From: DATEHQ01 sp035279525
GTDB lineage: Bacteria > Chloroflexota > Dormibacteria > Dormibacterales > Dormibacteraceae
Length of the DNA: 64,000 bases
Assembly (NCBI GenBank): GCA_035279525.1
Contig: DATEHQ010000159.1
Location: 19,349-83,348, forward strand
Reading direction: 5' to 3'
This document shows, piece after piece, positions 8,335 through 15,411 of the stretch. The notes below the pieces were generated by a model, which saw nothing but the letters and a program-made list of their open reading frames with translations, searched no databases and was not told the DNA's origin. The position numbers and the translations under genes were made by a program. Position 1 is the first letter of the stretch, and each line of letters opens with the position of its first letter.

Positions 8335-9179
8335 CGAGCTTCAACGTGACGACTTCGAATGACAGGATCCGCCTCGGCGCGGACGGTCGGGGCCGCGCTC
8401 AGTTCACGGCCGTCAACTCGACGCCGCGCTCCATCCGCGGTCGGGGCCGCGTGGTTCCCCAGGGGGATTCGCGGCAGGACTGGTTCAGCCTGGATGGCGA
8501 CGCCCAGCGCCAGTTTGCTCCGGGGTCCAGCGAGCAGTTCACGGTCGCGATCCAGCTTCCGACGGCAGGCGCGGCCGGCGAGCACCGCTTTCGCCTGGAT
8601 GTCGTCGGAGTCGAGAATCCTGACGAGGATTACGGCCAGGGACCGGTCGTGACCGTCGTGCTCGGCGCAGCACCGACGCCGCCGGCCCGGAGCAGGGGAT
8701 ACCTCACGACGGTGGTCGGGGCGGTGGCGGGCGCGCTGCTCGGGGGGTTGGTCGGGACGCTTCCCGGCACGCTCGTCCTGATCAGCATGATCCACCAGCA
8801 GCCGAGCTCCAGCCCCGGCTCGTCCATCGTGCAGGCGGTCTTCGAGGGCGTGCTCGCGGTCATCGTCGAGGCTGTCGTTGCCGCCGCGCTGATCGGCCTG
8901 GGCCTCCTGGTCGGCATCTGGGTCGGCCCCGTGCTCGGGGCGCTGGTCTCGCTCCGCACCCGGGCCCAGTCCTACGTGGGCTTGACGGTCGGGCTCCTCG
9001 CCGCGTTTCAGCTGGTCGTGACGGTGATCCTCGTCGTGCTCCTGGTCGTGATCGGCAACGCGATCAAGAATGGGACTGTAGTCCTCGTGGTCGCCATCGC
9101 GCTGGCCGTGGTCGATGTGGCCGTCCCCGCCCTGCTCGCGAGAGCCGCTGCCCGCTTGATACGGACCCACTCGCTGTGA
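8331..9179 (+). CDS. Beta-sandwich plus polytopic membrane protein, paralog 3 of 3
   Basis: 282 residues from a GTG overlapping the upstream TGA (GTGA). The first 112 residues are the same beta-sandwich (FNVTTSNDRIRLGADG, AQFTAVNSTPRSIRGRG, WFSLDGDAQRQF, QFTVAIQLPTAGAAGEHRF). It is followed by about four membrane helices, the first being glycine-zipper-like (TVVGAVAGALLGGLVGTLPG). Membrane layout and sequence are closest to paralog 2, so the two arose by tandem duplication. No catalytic motif is seen. Confidence 0.78.
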   Translation: MTSFNVTTSNDRIRLGADGRGRAQFTAVNSTPRSIRGRGRVVPQGDSRQDWFSLDGDAQRQFAPGSSEQFTVAIQLPTAGAAGEHRFRLDVVGVENPDEDYGQGPVVTVVLGAAPTPPARSRGYLTTVVGAVAGALLGGLVGTLPGTLVLISMIHQQPSSSPGSSIVQAVFEGVLAVIVEAVVAAALIGLGLLVGIWVGPVLGALVSLRTRAQSYVGLTVGLLAAFQLVVTVILVVLLVVIGNAIKNGTVVLVVAIALAVVDVAVPALLARAAARLIRTHSL

Positions 9180-9637
9180 ACCCGAAGGTCGCCGTGGTGA
9201 TCCTCGTGGTCATCGTGGGGTTGTTCATCGTCGCGGTCGCCTCCGGCGCCTGCCACTCAGGCAACACGAGGAACGCCGGCTGGGTGGAGACGATGCAGCA
9301 CGCCTTCGTGAAGAAGCAGGCCCTCAAGATGAGTGACGTGACCGCCACGCCGAGCAGCTGCATCTCGGGCGGGAGCTGGGTGATTCCAGCCGGCGCTCAG
9401 TGCGTGTACAGGATCGCATCTTCGAACGCCCAGGTTCGTCAGATGAAGGTCACCGGCGGGACGGTGACCGTTTCGATCCACTACAACAACAACACGCCGC
9501 CAACTCCAAGCACAGGGGACCTGACAGCGGGCGACGGTGACCGGACCCACGTCGGGATCTACAGCGCGGGTGGCACTGTGACGGTCACCTGCGACACCCC
9601 GGTCTCGGCCTGCATGCTGGTTCCGTCAGCCGACTAG
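9176..9637 (+). CDS. Small membrane-anchored or secreted beta-rich protein ending the eCIS operon
   Basis: 153 residues from a GTG overlapping the previous TGA (GTGA). Residues 4-24 are a hydrophobic signal/anchor (VAVVILVVIVGLFIVAVASG) followed by a Cys that could be a weak lipobox (SGAC). The exported part has cysteines that could form two disulfides (CHSG, SSCISGG, AQCVYR, VTCDTPVSACM) and is predicted beta-rich. I do not recognise a family. It ends 12 nt inside the convergent membrane protein gene, so no terminator separates the operons. Confidence 0.7.
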   Translation: MNPKVAVVILVVIVGLFIVAVASGACHSGNTRNAGWVETMQHAFVKKQALKMSDVTATPSSCISGGSWVIPAGAQCVYRIASSNAQVRQMKVTGGTVTVSIHYNNNTPPTPSTGDLTAGDGDRTHVGIYSAGGTVTVTCDTPVSACMLVPSAD

Positions 9638-10306
9638 CGTTCGCTTGAGCGCGAGCGTCTTCACGATCGCGATCACGGCGGAGACGAGCAGCACGATGGC
9701 GAAGATGACGCCGATGATGCCCATCACGATGGCCGCGATGGCGTCCGTGATGCTGACGAGGAAACCCGGTGGCAGGCCCTGCAGAAACGCGACGATCACG
9801 TTGGCCACCAGCGACACGGCGATCATCAGCACCAGGCCCTTGGACTGAAGGAAGCGCTGCTGCGCGAGCACCAGGCAGATTACGAAGGCGATCTTCAATA
9901 GCATGATCAGGCTGAGGATCACGCTCGCGCCGCCGCGGTCGAAGTCCCCCCACACGGCGAGGTAGGCAGCCGTTCCAAACGGGATCGAAAGCAGCAGGCT
10001 GATCATGAGGATCACGAGCTGGAAGGCGGCGAAGATCGCGATGATCCCGCCGATGATGACCACAATCGAGAAGATCAGGGTGATCACGCCCTGCAGCTGG
10101 CCCTCCAGGTTCCGGCCGATCACCAGGGAAAGGACCATCAGCCCGATGGTCAACAGCAGGATGCTGTCGATGAACGCCATGGTCGCGATGCCGTAGCCGG
10201 GAGGGCGTGCGCCGAGGTTCAGGAGGAGGCTGCCGGTCTCGACCACCACGACGAGAAAGATCAGGACCAGCGCGATCAACAGCAGCGGCGTGCGGAGACG
10301 CGCCAT
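9626..10306 (-). CDS. Polytopic membrane protein of unknown function
   Basis: 226 residues, about seven predicted membrane segments and almost no soluble part. It opens with MARLRTPLLLIALVLIFLVV and ends in a short basic tail (KTLALKRTLVG). It lies 13 nt downstream of the STAND NTPase gene on the same strand and is probably its operon partner. The extreme Ile/Val/Leu richness gives no enzyme or transporter signature. Its place next to a membrane-spanning NTPase and the eCIS membrane cassette suggests a membrane-embedded partner. Confidence 0.7.
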   Translation of the reverse strand: MARLRTPLLLIALVLIFLVVVVETGSLLLNLGARPPGYGIATMAFIDSILLLTIGLMVLSLVIGRNLEGQLQGVITLIFSIVVIIGGIIAIFAAFQLVILMISLLLSIPFGTAAYLAVWGDFDRGGASVILSLIMLLKIAFVICLVLAQQRFLQSKGLVLMIAVSLVANVIVAFLQGLPPGFLVSITDAIAAIVMGIIGVIFAIVLLVSAVIAIVKTLALKRTLVG

Positions 10307-10319
10307 CAGAAGTTGCCGA

Positions 10320-12821
10320 TCACTGGATGAGCGTCGTCACGTAGAGACAGTTGGTGCACTGGCTGGTCCCCCCATCGGGGTTGGACACGACGAGCGTCTG
10401 ATAACCAGGCGGGGTGTTCGCCGATGGCGTGACGTTGATGTCGATCTCGTCCGAGTTGACCCAGGTCTGCTTGTCGACCGTCATGTTGCTGCCCGGGAAC
10501 GTCACGGTGGCGCCCGCGATGAGGCCCGCACCGGTCAGCTTGATCGAGTTCGTCTGGCTGTAATACGCGTAGTTGGGAGTCGCGGTCGTGATCACCGGCG
10601 AGGAGATGACAGTGAAGCAGCCGGCGCACGTCGAGGTGCCCCCGTCGGGATTGGTGAGGGTCACGTCTCGCGGGCCGAGTTGAGCGGTCGGGTCGACCGT
10701 GATGGTGCCGCCGATCTGGTTGCCCTGCTGGTCGACCACGAACTTGGGGTAGACGCCGCCGCCGGTGATGCTGAGCTGGGTGTTGGGCGTCAGGTGCAGC
10801 GCGATGACGACGAGCCGCCCATCCGAGCCCGGCCGGGCGGAATGCGGCGCGAACCGTTCGATGACAGGTGCGGGGTTGATCGAAAGGCAGGTGGAGCACG
10901 TGGCTCTACGTCCGTCCTTGGTGGCCAGGCTCACGATTCGAGCCCCCGTCGCCGCGTCCGGCGCGACCGCCGCGTCGACCGTGAGAGAGGAGCTCGAATT
11001 GACGATGACGCTCGCAATGGTGATGCCCTGGCCGAGGTCCACCGTCATGTTCTGCTCGAACTCCGAACCGGTGAAGTCGATCCGCGCGGTCGCGCCCTGG
11101 CCGAGCGCGGACGGATTCGCGGCGCTGACCACGGGCGGCGCCGCCACCTGAGCCCTGGGCGACGGCTGAGGGTTGGAGGGGCGCGGCGACAGCGCGTACA
11201 CCGCGCCGGCCGTGGCGACGAGCAACGCGATCACGGTTGCGCCTGCGACCAGGCCCCAGGGTGGCGACCCGCCTCCCGACCCTGGCGGCGTGCCGTTCTT
11301 GTTCGGGGGCTCGCCCTGCTTCAACGTCTCGACCAGCTCGAGCTGTCGGAGGACGGCGAGGTTCTGCTCCGAGACCGCGGCGCCGGCCGTATCGCCCGCC
11401 GCCTCCCGAACGGCGACCGCCCTGGTCAGAAGGGAGCGCGCGCCCTTGAAGTCCTCGAGACCGAGCGCTCGCGTCCCGAGTTGATGCAGTGCCCAGCCCT
11501 CCTGTGCCCCGTCGCCTGTTCGCCGGGCCGCGTCGAGCGTGCGGTCGAGCACGGCTTTCCAGGCGGCCCATCGGCGCGCGTTCGCGAGGCCGGTTTCGAT
11601 TCTCCTGCCGAGCGCGATCACGTCGGACCACCGGCCGGCGGCGACCGCCGTGTCGATCGTGTGCTCGATCACGGGCGCTCCGTTGAGCAGGTCGTCGCGC
11701 GGCGGAACACCGGCCGCCCAGTCGACGACATGATCGACGACGTGATCGCGCACCCTCGAGGCCACGGAAGCCGGGAGCGCGGCGGTCACGCTTGCCACCG
11801 CGGTGAACGACGGGCTGTGACTCTGCGCCAGGCCCCGTTCCGTCAGGTCGCGCAGCATCTCGGCCGCACCGGGCTGGCCGGCGATCGCCGCCACGTGCTC
11901 CTGAGGCACAGGCGATTCACCCAGCGCGGCGAGCATCGCGAGCAAATGCTTCTCGTCCGGCGTGCACGCGGCCACCGCCTCAGCTCCGAGCTGGGAAGGT
12001 CCTCCCGTGCGGACCTTCTCGGCCAGGGTTGTGAACGTCACGACTCCCGCATCGACGAGGGCGGCCGCCTGCACGAGGAGGAGCGGGTTGCCGCCGACCG
12101 AGGTCCACAGGTCGCGGACCGGAGCCTGCTCGTCGGCGGCGAGGGCTCGCCGCAGTCGCCGCTCGAGCAGCTGGCGTCCTTCGGCCTCCGGCAGCCCTGC
12201 CAGCCTGACGCTCACCCCTTCGGTCATCCGCGCCTGTTCACTCGCGAGCACGAACGTGCAGTTCGGCGCGCTGTTGCGGAGATGGTCGGCATCGTCGCGG
12301 GTGAGGGTGAGGTCGTCGACGATGACGAGCGCCTGGATCCCTTGCAAGTAGCGCATGAGTTGAGCTCCGACCGGTTTGGTCGGCTGCGGCGCGGTGTAGA
12401 ACGCATCGAACAGAAACTGGAGGAGGTCTTCGACCGGCTGGCCCCGCTGCTCGATGTAGGCGATGCCGGTGGCGAACGAGCTCACGTCGAATTGCCGGCA
12501 CAGCGACCTGAGCAGCGAGGACTTTCCGATGCCCTGCGCGCCGCTCAGCTCGGCGAGCGTCTTCTGGCGTACGGCGTCAGTCAGCTCACTCGACGTCTGA
12601 ACCCTATCGAGCAGATCGGCGCACGGGGCCGGAAGCAGGCTCGCCGGCGTGAGGACAGGAGTCACCGCCGCCGCGTTCGCGGGCGACGCGACCGCGCCGT
12701 AGTAGTTGCTGTAGTTCATGGTCACCGTGTTGTGGTCGCCCTGGACGAGGCCGTTCACCTCTTCGGCGGTCACGCTTCGCGCCGCCGGCGCGGGGGGCGG
12801 GGCCGGCGGGGACTGGGCCAA
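10320..12821 (-). CDS. STAND NTPase with N-terminal RHIM-like motif, TPR-like region, TM helix and three TIG domains
   Basis: 833 residues from a TTG abutting the upstream TGA; a GAAGG stretch about 10 nt upstream fits a ribosome site. An in-frame GTG for residue 17 is the alternative start. Residues 22-38 hold the motif VNGLVQGDHNTVTMN. Then come Walker A GAQGIGKS (94-101) and Walker B ALVIVDD (164-170), with an NB-ARC-like arm (GNPLLLVQAAAL). A helical TPR-like region follows, then a membrane helix at about 522-544. Three IPT/TIG domains (about 558-648, 649-739, 740-833) follow, each ending in a CxxC motif (CSTC, CAGC, CTNC). The NTPase is therefore cytoplasmic and the TIG tail outside. The shared motif links it to the preceding gene as a sensor-effector pair. 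Confidence 0.85.
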   Translation of the reverse strand: MAQSPPAPPPAPAARSVTAEEVNGLVQGDHNTVTMNYSNYYGAVASPANAAAVTPVLTPASLLPAPCADLLDRVQTSSELTDAVRQKTLAELSGAQGIGKSSLLRSLCRQFDVSSFATGIAYIEQRGQPVEDLLQFLFDAFYTAPQPTKPVGAQLMRYLQGIQALVIVDDLTLTRDDADHLRNSAPNCTFVLASEQARMTEGVSVRLAGLPEAEGRQLLERRLRRALAADEQAPVRDLWTSVGGNPLLLVQAAALVDAGVVTFTTLAEKVRTGGPSQLGAEAVAACTPDEKHLLAMLAALGESPVPQEHVAAIAGQPGAAEMLRDLTERGLAQSHSPSFTAVASVTAALPASVASRVRDHVVDHVVDWAAGVPPRDDLLNGAPVIEHTIDTAVAAGRWSDVIALGRRIETGLANARRWAAWKAVLDRTLDAARRTGDGAQEGWALHQLGTRALGLEDFKGARSLLTRAVAVREAAGDTAGAAVSEQNLAVLRQLELVETLKQGEPPNKNGTPPGSGGGSPPWGLVAGATVIALLVATAGAVYALSPRPSNPQPSPRAQVAAPPVVSAANPSALGQGATARIDFTGSEFEQNMTVDLGQGITIASVIVNSSSSLTVDAAVAPDAATGARIVSLATKDGRRATCSTCLSINPAPVIERFAPHSARPGSDGRLVVIALHLTPNTQLSITGGGVYPKFVVDQQGNQIGGTITVDPTAQLGPRDVTLTNPDGGTSTCAGCFTVISSPVITTATPNYAYYSQTNSIKLTGAGLIAGATVTFPGSNMTVDKQTWVNSDEIDINVTPSANTPPGYQTLVVSNPDGGTSQCTNCLYVTTLIQ

Positions 12822-12893
12822 TCAGCTGTCGCCTTCGGGCCGCCCGAAGTTCATGGTCACCGTGTTGTGGTCGCCCTGGACGAGGCCGTTCAC
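12713..12893. repeat. 46-bp exact direct repeat encoding the shared RHIM-like motif
   Basis: Positions 12713-12758 and 12848-12893 are identical over 46 bp and are 135 bp apart. One copy encodes the N-terminal motif of the STAND NTPase, the other the C-terminal motif of the Bell-like effector, both in the same frame on the - strand. Sequence on both sides diverges at once. Identity at the DNA level, including third positions, points to recent duplication or gene conversion keeping the two motifs matched. Confidence 0.95.
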
Positions 12894-13220
12894 GTTGCCC
12901 TTGATCAAAAGGCTGTACTTGCGCGCGACGGAGCCGTCCGGGTCCACCTGCGCCAGAAGGGACCGCGCCGCCTCGAGCACGGCCGGGTCTTGCTGCGCAC
13001 CGGATTGCGAAACGGCGGCGGCAAGGCTGGGCGCCGCGGCCTCGGGGTCGCTCTCAAAGCCTGTCAGCGCGGCTTCGTGTTCGGGCTTGTGCCGGAAGTG
13101 TTCGACCAGCCTCGACTTGAGGCCGGCGTAGGCATCCTTCACAGCCTCACCGATGGCGGCGTTGGCCACGACTGTCACACCGGCGCCGAGGGCGGCGACG
13201 ATCAAGGTCACGGGATCCAT
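12822..13220 (-). CDS. Bell-like helical effector with C-terminal RHIM-like amyloid motif
   Basis: 132 residues. The ATG is preceded by GGAGG at 9 nt. Residues 1 to about 100 are mostly helical, with a hydrophobic N-terminus (MDPVTLIVAALGAGVTVVAN), AVKDAYAGLK, and a DPAVLEAARSLLAQVDP helix. This layout is known from Bell-type effectors of bacterial amyloid-signalling NLR pairs. Residues 108-125 (GNVNGLVQGDHNTVTMNF) resemble the RHIM/BASS3 family pattern VQxGxxNxxxxN. The same 15 residues occur at the N-terminus of the next gene's NTPase. In characterised relatives the motif templates amyloid assembly and the helical domain disrupts membranes; here that function is inferred. Confidence 0.83.
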   Translation of the reverse strand: MDPVTLIVAALGAGVTVVANAAIGEAVKDAYAGLKSRLVEHFRHKPEHEAALTGFESDPEAAAPSLAAAVSQSGAQQDPAVLEAARSLLAQVDPDGSVARKYSLLIKGNVNGLVQGDHNTVTMNFGRPEGDS

Positions 13221-13307
13221 CAGGCTCTGCCTCCAGCTCGCAAGTGCACACCCATGTCGCGCGTCCTGTCAAGCGAATCGAGAGGTCGACCGGCCGCCGC
13301 TGGGCGG

Positions 13308-13336
13308 ATTATGAACCTAGATCGGCCCGTGGACAA
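13308..13336 (-). promoter_or_regulatory. Promoter of the effector-STAND operon
   Basis: On the - strand, TTGTCC (13336-13331) is followed by a 17-nt spacer and CATAAT (13313-13308). Transcription would begin near 13301, leaving a leader of about 80 nt before the effector ATG at 13220. It lies just past the end of the upstream regulator gene, so the effector pair can be expressed independently of it. Confidence 0.65.
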
Positions 13337-13392
13337 CCCCGACCGTCAAGCATCGCCGGCAGCCGGCGGGACGGATCGGAAGGAGCCGGCGG

Positions 13393-14796
13393 CTAGGCTC
13401 CGGCGCTCTCCATCGCGTCGCCCTCGCGCGTGATCGCGCCCGGCTGGGCGGGTTCGGTCCCCGCGCCCGGGGATGCCCGGCCGAGCTCGGCCGCGGACCT
13501 CCACTGCCGGGACGCGGCCGCGACATCGCCGCGCCTCTCCAGCAGCTCCGCGAAGCGGATGTGGCATTCACGGAGCCGCTCGGGCATTTCGAGACCCTCG
13601 AGGATGTGCAGCGCATCCGCGAAGCATCGGTCGGCTGCGTCGTGGTGCTGCCCCAGCTCCTCGAGCTCGGCCCGGGTCATCTGCGCGTTCGCCACGACGA
13701 GCTGCTCCTTGGTGAATTCGCCCTGCTTCAGCGCTTCGTTCACGTACGTCATGGCCTGGTCGAGGTCGCCTTTCTTGAGCGCGACCTCGGCGAGGTTGCC
13801 GAGGATGTAGCCGCGGCCCTTGCGGTCGATGCCCAGCTCTTCCGAGCCGACAAGCGCTCGGCGCAGGTGGTCCTCCGCCGAGACCAGGTTGCCCTGCTGG
13901 AGCAGCAGCTCGCCGACATCGTTCTCGACTCGGTAGATGGCGCTGAGGTCTGACTCGATCGAATAGAGCGCCAGCGCCTTCTCGAAATGCTGACGGGCTC
14001 GCGCCGGCTGGTTCAGGCTTTGATACACGGTCCCGAGGCCATGGTGCATCTTGGCCAGCTGCAGCAGGTCTTTGACCGCGCCCGCCGCCTCGAGGGCCGC
14101 CTCGTAATAGCGCATCGCCTGGGCCCACGCGTGTGAGGCGACGTACATGGAGGCGATGTGGCCGAGGATCCGCGCCTCAGTCGCTGCCGAGCGAGGCTTG
14201 AGGCGGCGACCTCGCTCGAGCGCTTCGTGCGCCCAGGAGATCGCGCGCGGGTCGTCGAGCAGGCCCATCGCGGCCGACTCCCAGTCCAGCGCCTCGACGG
14301 CCATCCATTCGTCGCCGAGCGACTCGAAAGCTGCTCTGGCGCTGGAGAGGTGCTCGACGGCGGGGAGCGGCTGGACCAGGCGGCAGTGCGCCTGGCCGAG
14401 GTAGAAGCCGAGCATCGCGCGGCTGCTCTTGCTCCACTGCCTTTCGAGCAAGGGGGTCGCGACCTGGACCACCTTTTGGAACTCGCGCGTCAGGGTCAGC
14501 TTTTCGAGCTCGCGCAGCTCGTGGTGGCCGGCGGTGATCTGCGGCACCGCGTCGGGTTCGATGAGGAAGAATTCGAGCGGCTTGCGAGTGCGCTCGGCGA
14601 TCAATTCGAGGGTCTCGAAGGACGGCCGCGACCGGCCCGTCTCGATCAGGTGTATCGCGGCGCGCGACACGACTCCCCCGGCCACCTGGGCCAGGGTCAG
14701 GCCGGCTTCATTCCTGGCCTGGAGGACCGAGCCCGACCGGATGGGAATGCCCTTGCGCCTCCCACGCCGTTTGCTGTCGAGCATGGCGGTGAGCAT
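13393..14796 (-). CDS. XRE-family HTH regulator with TPR repeats (RRNPP-like layout)
   Basis: 467 residues. Residues about 20-80 are an XRE helix-turn-helix (LTLAQVAGGVVSRAAIHLIE, then TGRSRPSFETLELIAERT). From about 90 to 430 the protein consists of TPR-like helical hairpins (AMRYYEAALEAAG, ARQHFEKALALYS, AEDHLRRALVGSEELG, AMTYVNEALKQGEF). A short disordered tail follows. HTH plus C-terminal TPR is the architecture of RRNPP peptide-responsive regulators, but also of other TPR regulators. The gene lies 33 nt downstream of a tiny exported-peptide gene on the same strand, which favours peptide sensing. A second ATG four codons in is an alternative start. Confidence 0.85.
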   Translation of the reverse strand: MLTAMLDSKRRGRRKGIPIRSGSVLQARNEAGLTLAQVAGGVVSRAAIHLIETGRSRPSFETLELIAERTRKPLEFFLIEPDAVPQITAGHHELRELEKLTLTREFQKVVQVATPLLERQWSKSSRAMLGFYLGQAHCRLVQPLPAVEHLSSARAAFESLGDEWMAVEALDWESAAMGLLDDPRAISWAHEALERGRRLKPRSAATEARILGHIASMYVASHAWAQAMRYYEAALEAAGAVKDLLQLAKMHHGLGTVYQSLNQPARARQHFEKALALYSIESDLSAIYRVENDVGELLLQQGNLVSAEDHLRRALVGSEELGIDRKGRGYILGNLAEVALKKGDLDQAMTYVNEALKQGEFTKEQLVVANAQMTRAELEELGQHHDAADRCFADALHILEGLEMPERLRECHIRFAELLERRGDVAAASRQWRSAAELGRASPGAGTEPAQPGAITREGDAMESAGA

Positions 14797-14829
14797 ACCG
14801 CCACGCTCGACAGACGGGCAAATTGAACT

Positions 14830-14925
14830 TTACGGCGTGGGTCCGATCCGATCCGCCAGCGCGGGGACGACCGCCGCCGCAAAAACCACCAACGTCAGCA
14901 GGAAGGACAGGCCGAGTTTCCGCAT
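14830..14925 (-). CDS. 31-residue exported propeptide, candidate signalling peptide
   Basis: The ATG at 14925 has a strong GGAGG site about 7 nt upstream and ends in TAA. The peptide is MRKLGLSFLLTLVVFAAAVV plus PALADRIGPTP: a positively charged start, a hydrophobic core and an ALA signal-peptidase-type site, leaving only DRIGPTP. Such a short mature tail cannot fold on its own, so it looks like a signal-peptide-derived pheromone precursor. It is the first gene of a probable operon with the HTH-TPR regulator. A random open frame with a perfect ribosome site and signal peptide is unlikely but not excluded. Confidence 0.6.
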   Translation of the reverse strand: MRKLGLSFLLTLVVFAAAVVPALADRIGPTP

Positions 14926-14956
14926 CGCGCACCTCCAGTGGGGATGAGATGCATCG

Positions 14957-14985
14957 AGTCTGGCTTGAATTGACTGATCAGTCAA
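14957..14985 (-). promoter_or_regulatory. Candidate promoter of the peptide-regulator operon
   Basis: On the - strand TTGACT (14985-14980) lies within the palindrome, followed after 17 nt by CAGACT (14962-14957), a weak -10. Start of transcription near 14950 would give a leader of about 25 nt with the GGAGG site. Overlap of the -35 with the palindrome would let a bound regulator block polymerase or touch it. Confidence 0.45.
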
Positions 14986-14989
14986 TTCA
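14966..14989. promoter_or_regulatory. 24-bp perfect palindrome, candidate operator
   Basis: TGAATTGACTGA is followed directly by its exact reverse complement, centred between 14977 and 14978. It lies 41-64 nt upstream of the peptide gene start and between that gene and the divergent membrane-protein operon. An uninterrupted 24-bp dyad of low GC in this GC-rich sequence is a strong candidate binding site for a dimeric HTH protein, most simply the adjacent XRE regulator. Confidence 0.75.
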
Positions 14990-15002
14990 GCTCTCGGCAC
15001 AC

Positions 15003-15030
15003 TTGACTGCAAATCGGCGAGGGTCATAAT
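15003..15030 (+). promoter_or_regulatory. Leaderless sigma-70-type promoter of the small membrane-protein operon
   Basis: TTGACT (15003-15008), a 16-nt spacer and CATAAT (15025-15030) form a near-consensus promoter. The expected start, about 7 nt after the -10, falls within a few bases of the GTG at 15040, so the mRNA would carry almost no leader. Confidence 0.7.
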
Positions 15031-15039
15031 TTCGCCCTG

Positions 15040-15411
15040 GTGAGGCAGCCGACCGGGGGCCGGGAAACCCGCTTCCTGGTCACCCTGGCGAGGGCTCCGC
15101 ACCTGGGCAAAGCCGGCGTGGGCGTGCTCGCCCTGGCCGTCGCCGGGACGCTCGTGGAGCAGCGGCTGGGCGCGATCTCCCTCATCACCGCGGGGTTTCT
15201 CGCCTTCGCCGCGCTGACCGGGACGCTGTTCCTGCTGTGCCTCTACGACCTCGCCATCAGCGTCCTGAGGCTCGGCTACCGCCAGCCCGACGGCTCAAAG
15301 CTGCCAGAGCCGTTCGAGATGGCCTCCGACGTCGCGCAGGAGTACGTGCGGTGGCTCGCTCCGCTCGGCTTCGTGGTCGGCATCATCTTCGGTCACTACT
15401 TCTGGCAGTGA
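15040..15411 (+). CDS. Small membrane protein with two or three helices and GHYFW tail
   Basis: 123 residues from a GTG immediately after a strong promoter. Hydrophobic segments lie at about 25-43, 47-75 and 103-120, and the C-terminus is GIIFGHYFWQ. A similar GHFFW end occurs in the third gene of this operon, so the two may share ancestry. The small size and stacked helices are holin-like, but no holin family signature is recognised. The stop overlaps the next ATG by one base. Confidence 0.7.
   Translation: MRQPTGGRETRFLVTLARAPHLGKAGVGVLALAVAGTLVEQRLGAISLITAGFLAFAALTGTLFLLCLYDLAISVLRLGYRQPDGSKLPEPFEMASDVAQEYVRWLAPLGFVVGIIFGHYFWQ

Noticed and set aside
1..9637. A prophage.
   Set aside because: No integrase, terminase, portal, capsid, holin or lysin is seen; the order of hub, spike, PAAR, gp25, J and gpI is that of an extracellular contractile injection system.
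10290..13433. Very long open frame on the + strand, antisense to the STAND, effector and polytopic genes (over 1000 codons).
   Set aside because: Arg/Gly/His-rich composition, no domain, no ribosome site, and it runs through three convincing - strand genes; typical of GC-rich antisense frames.
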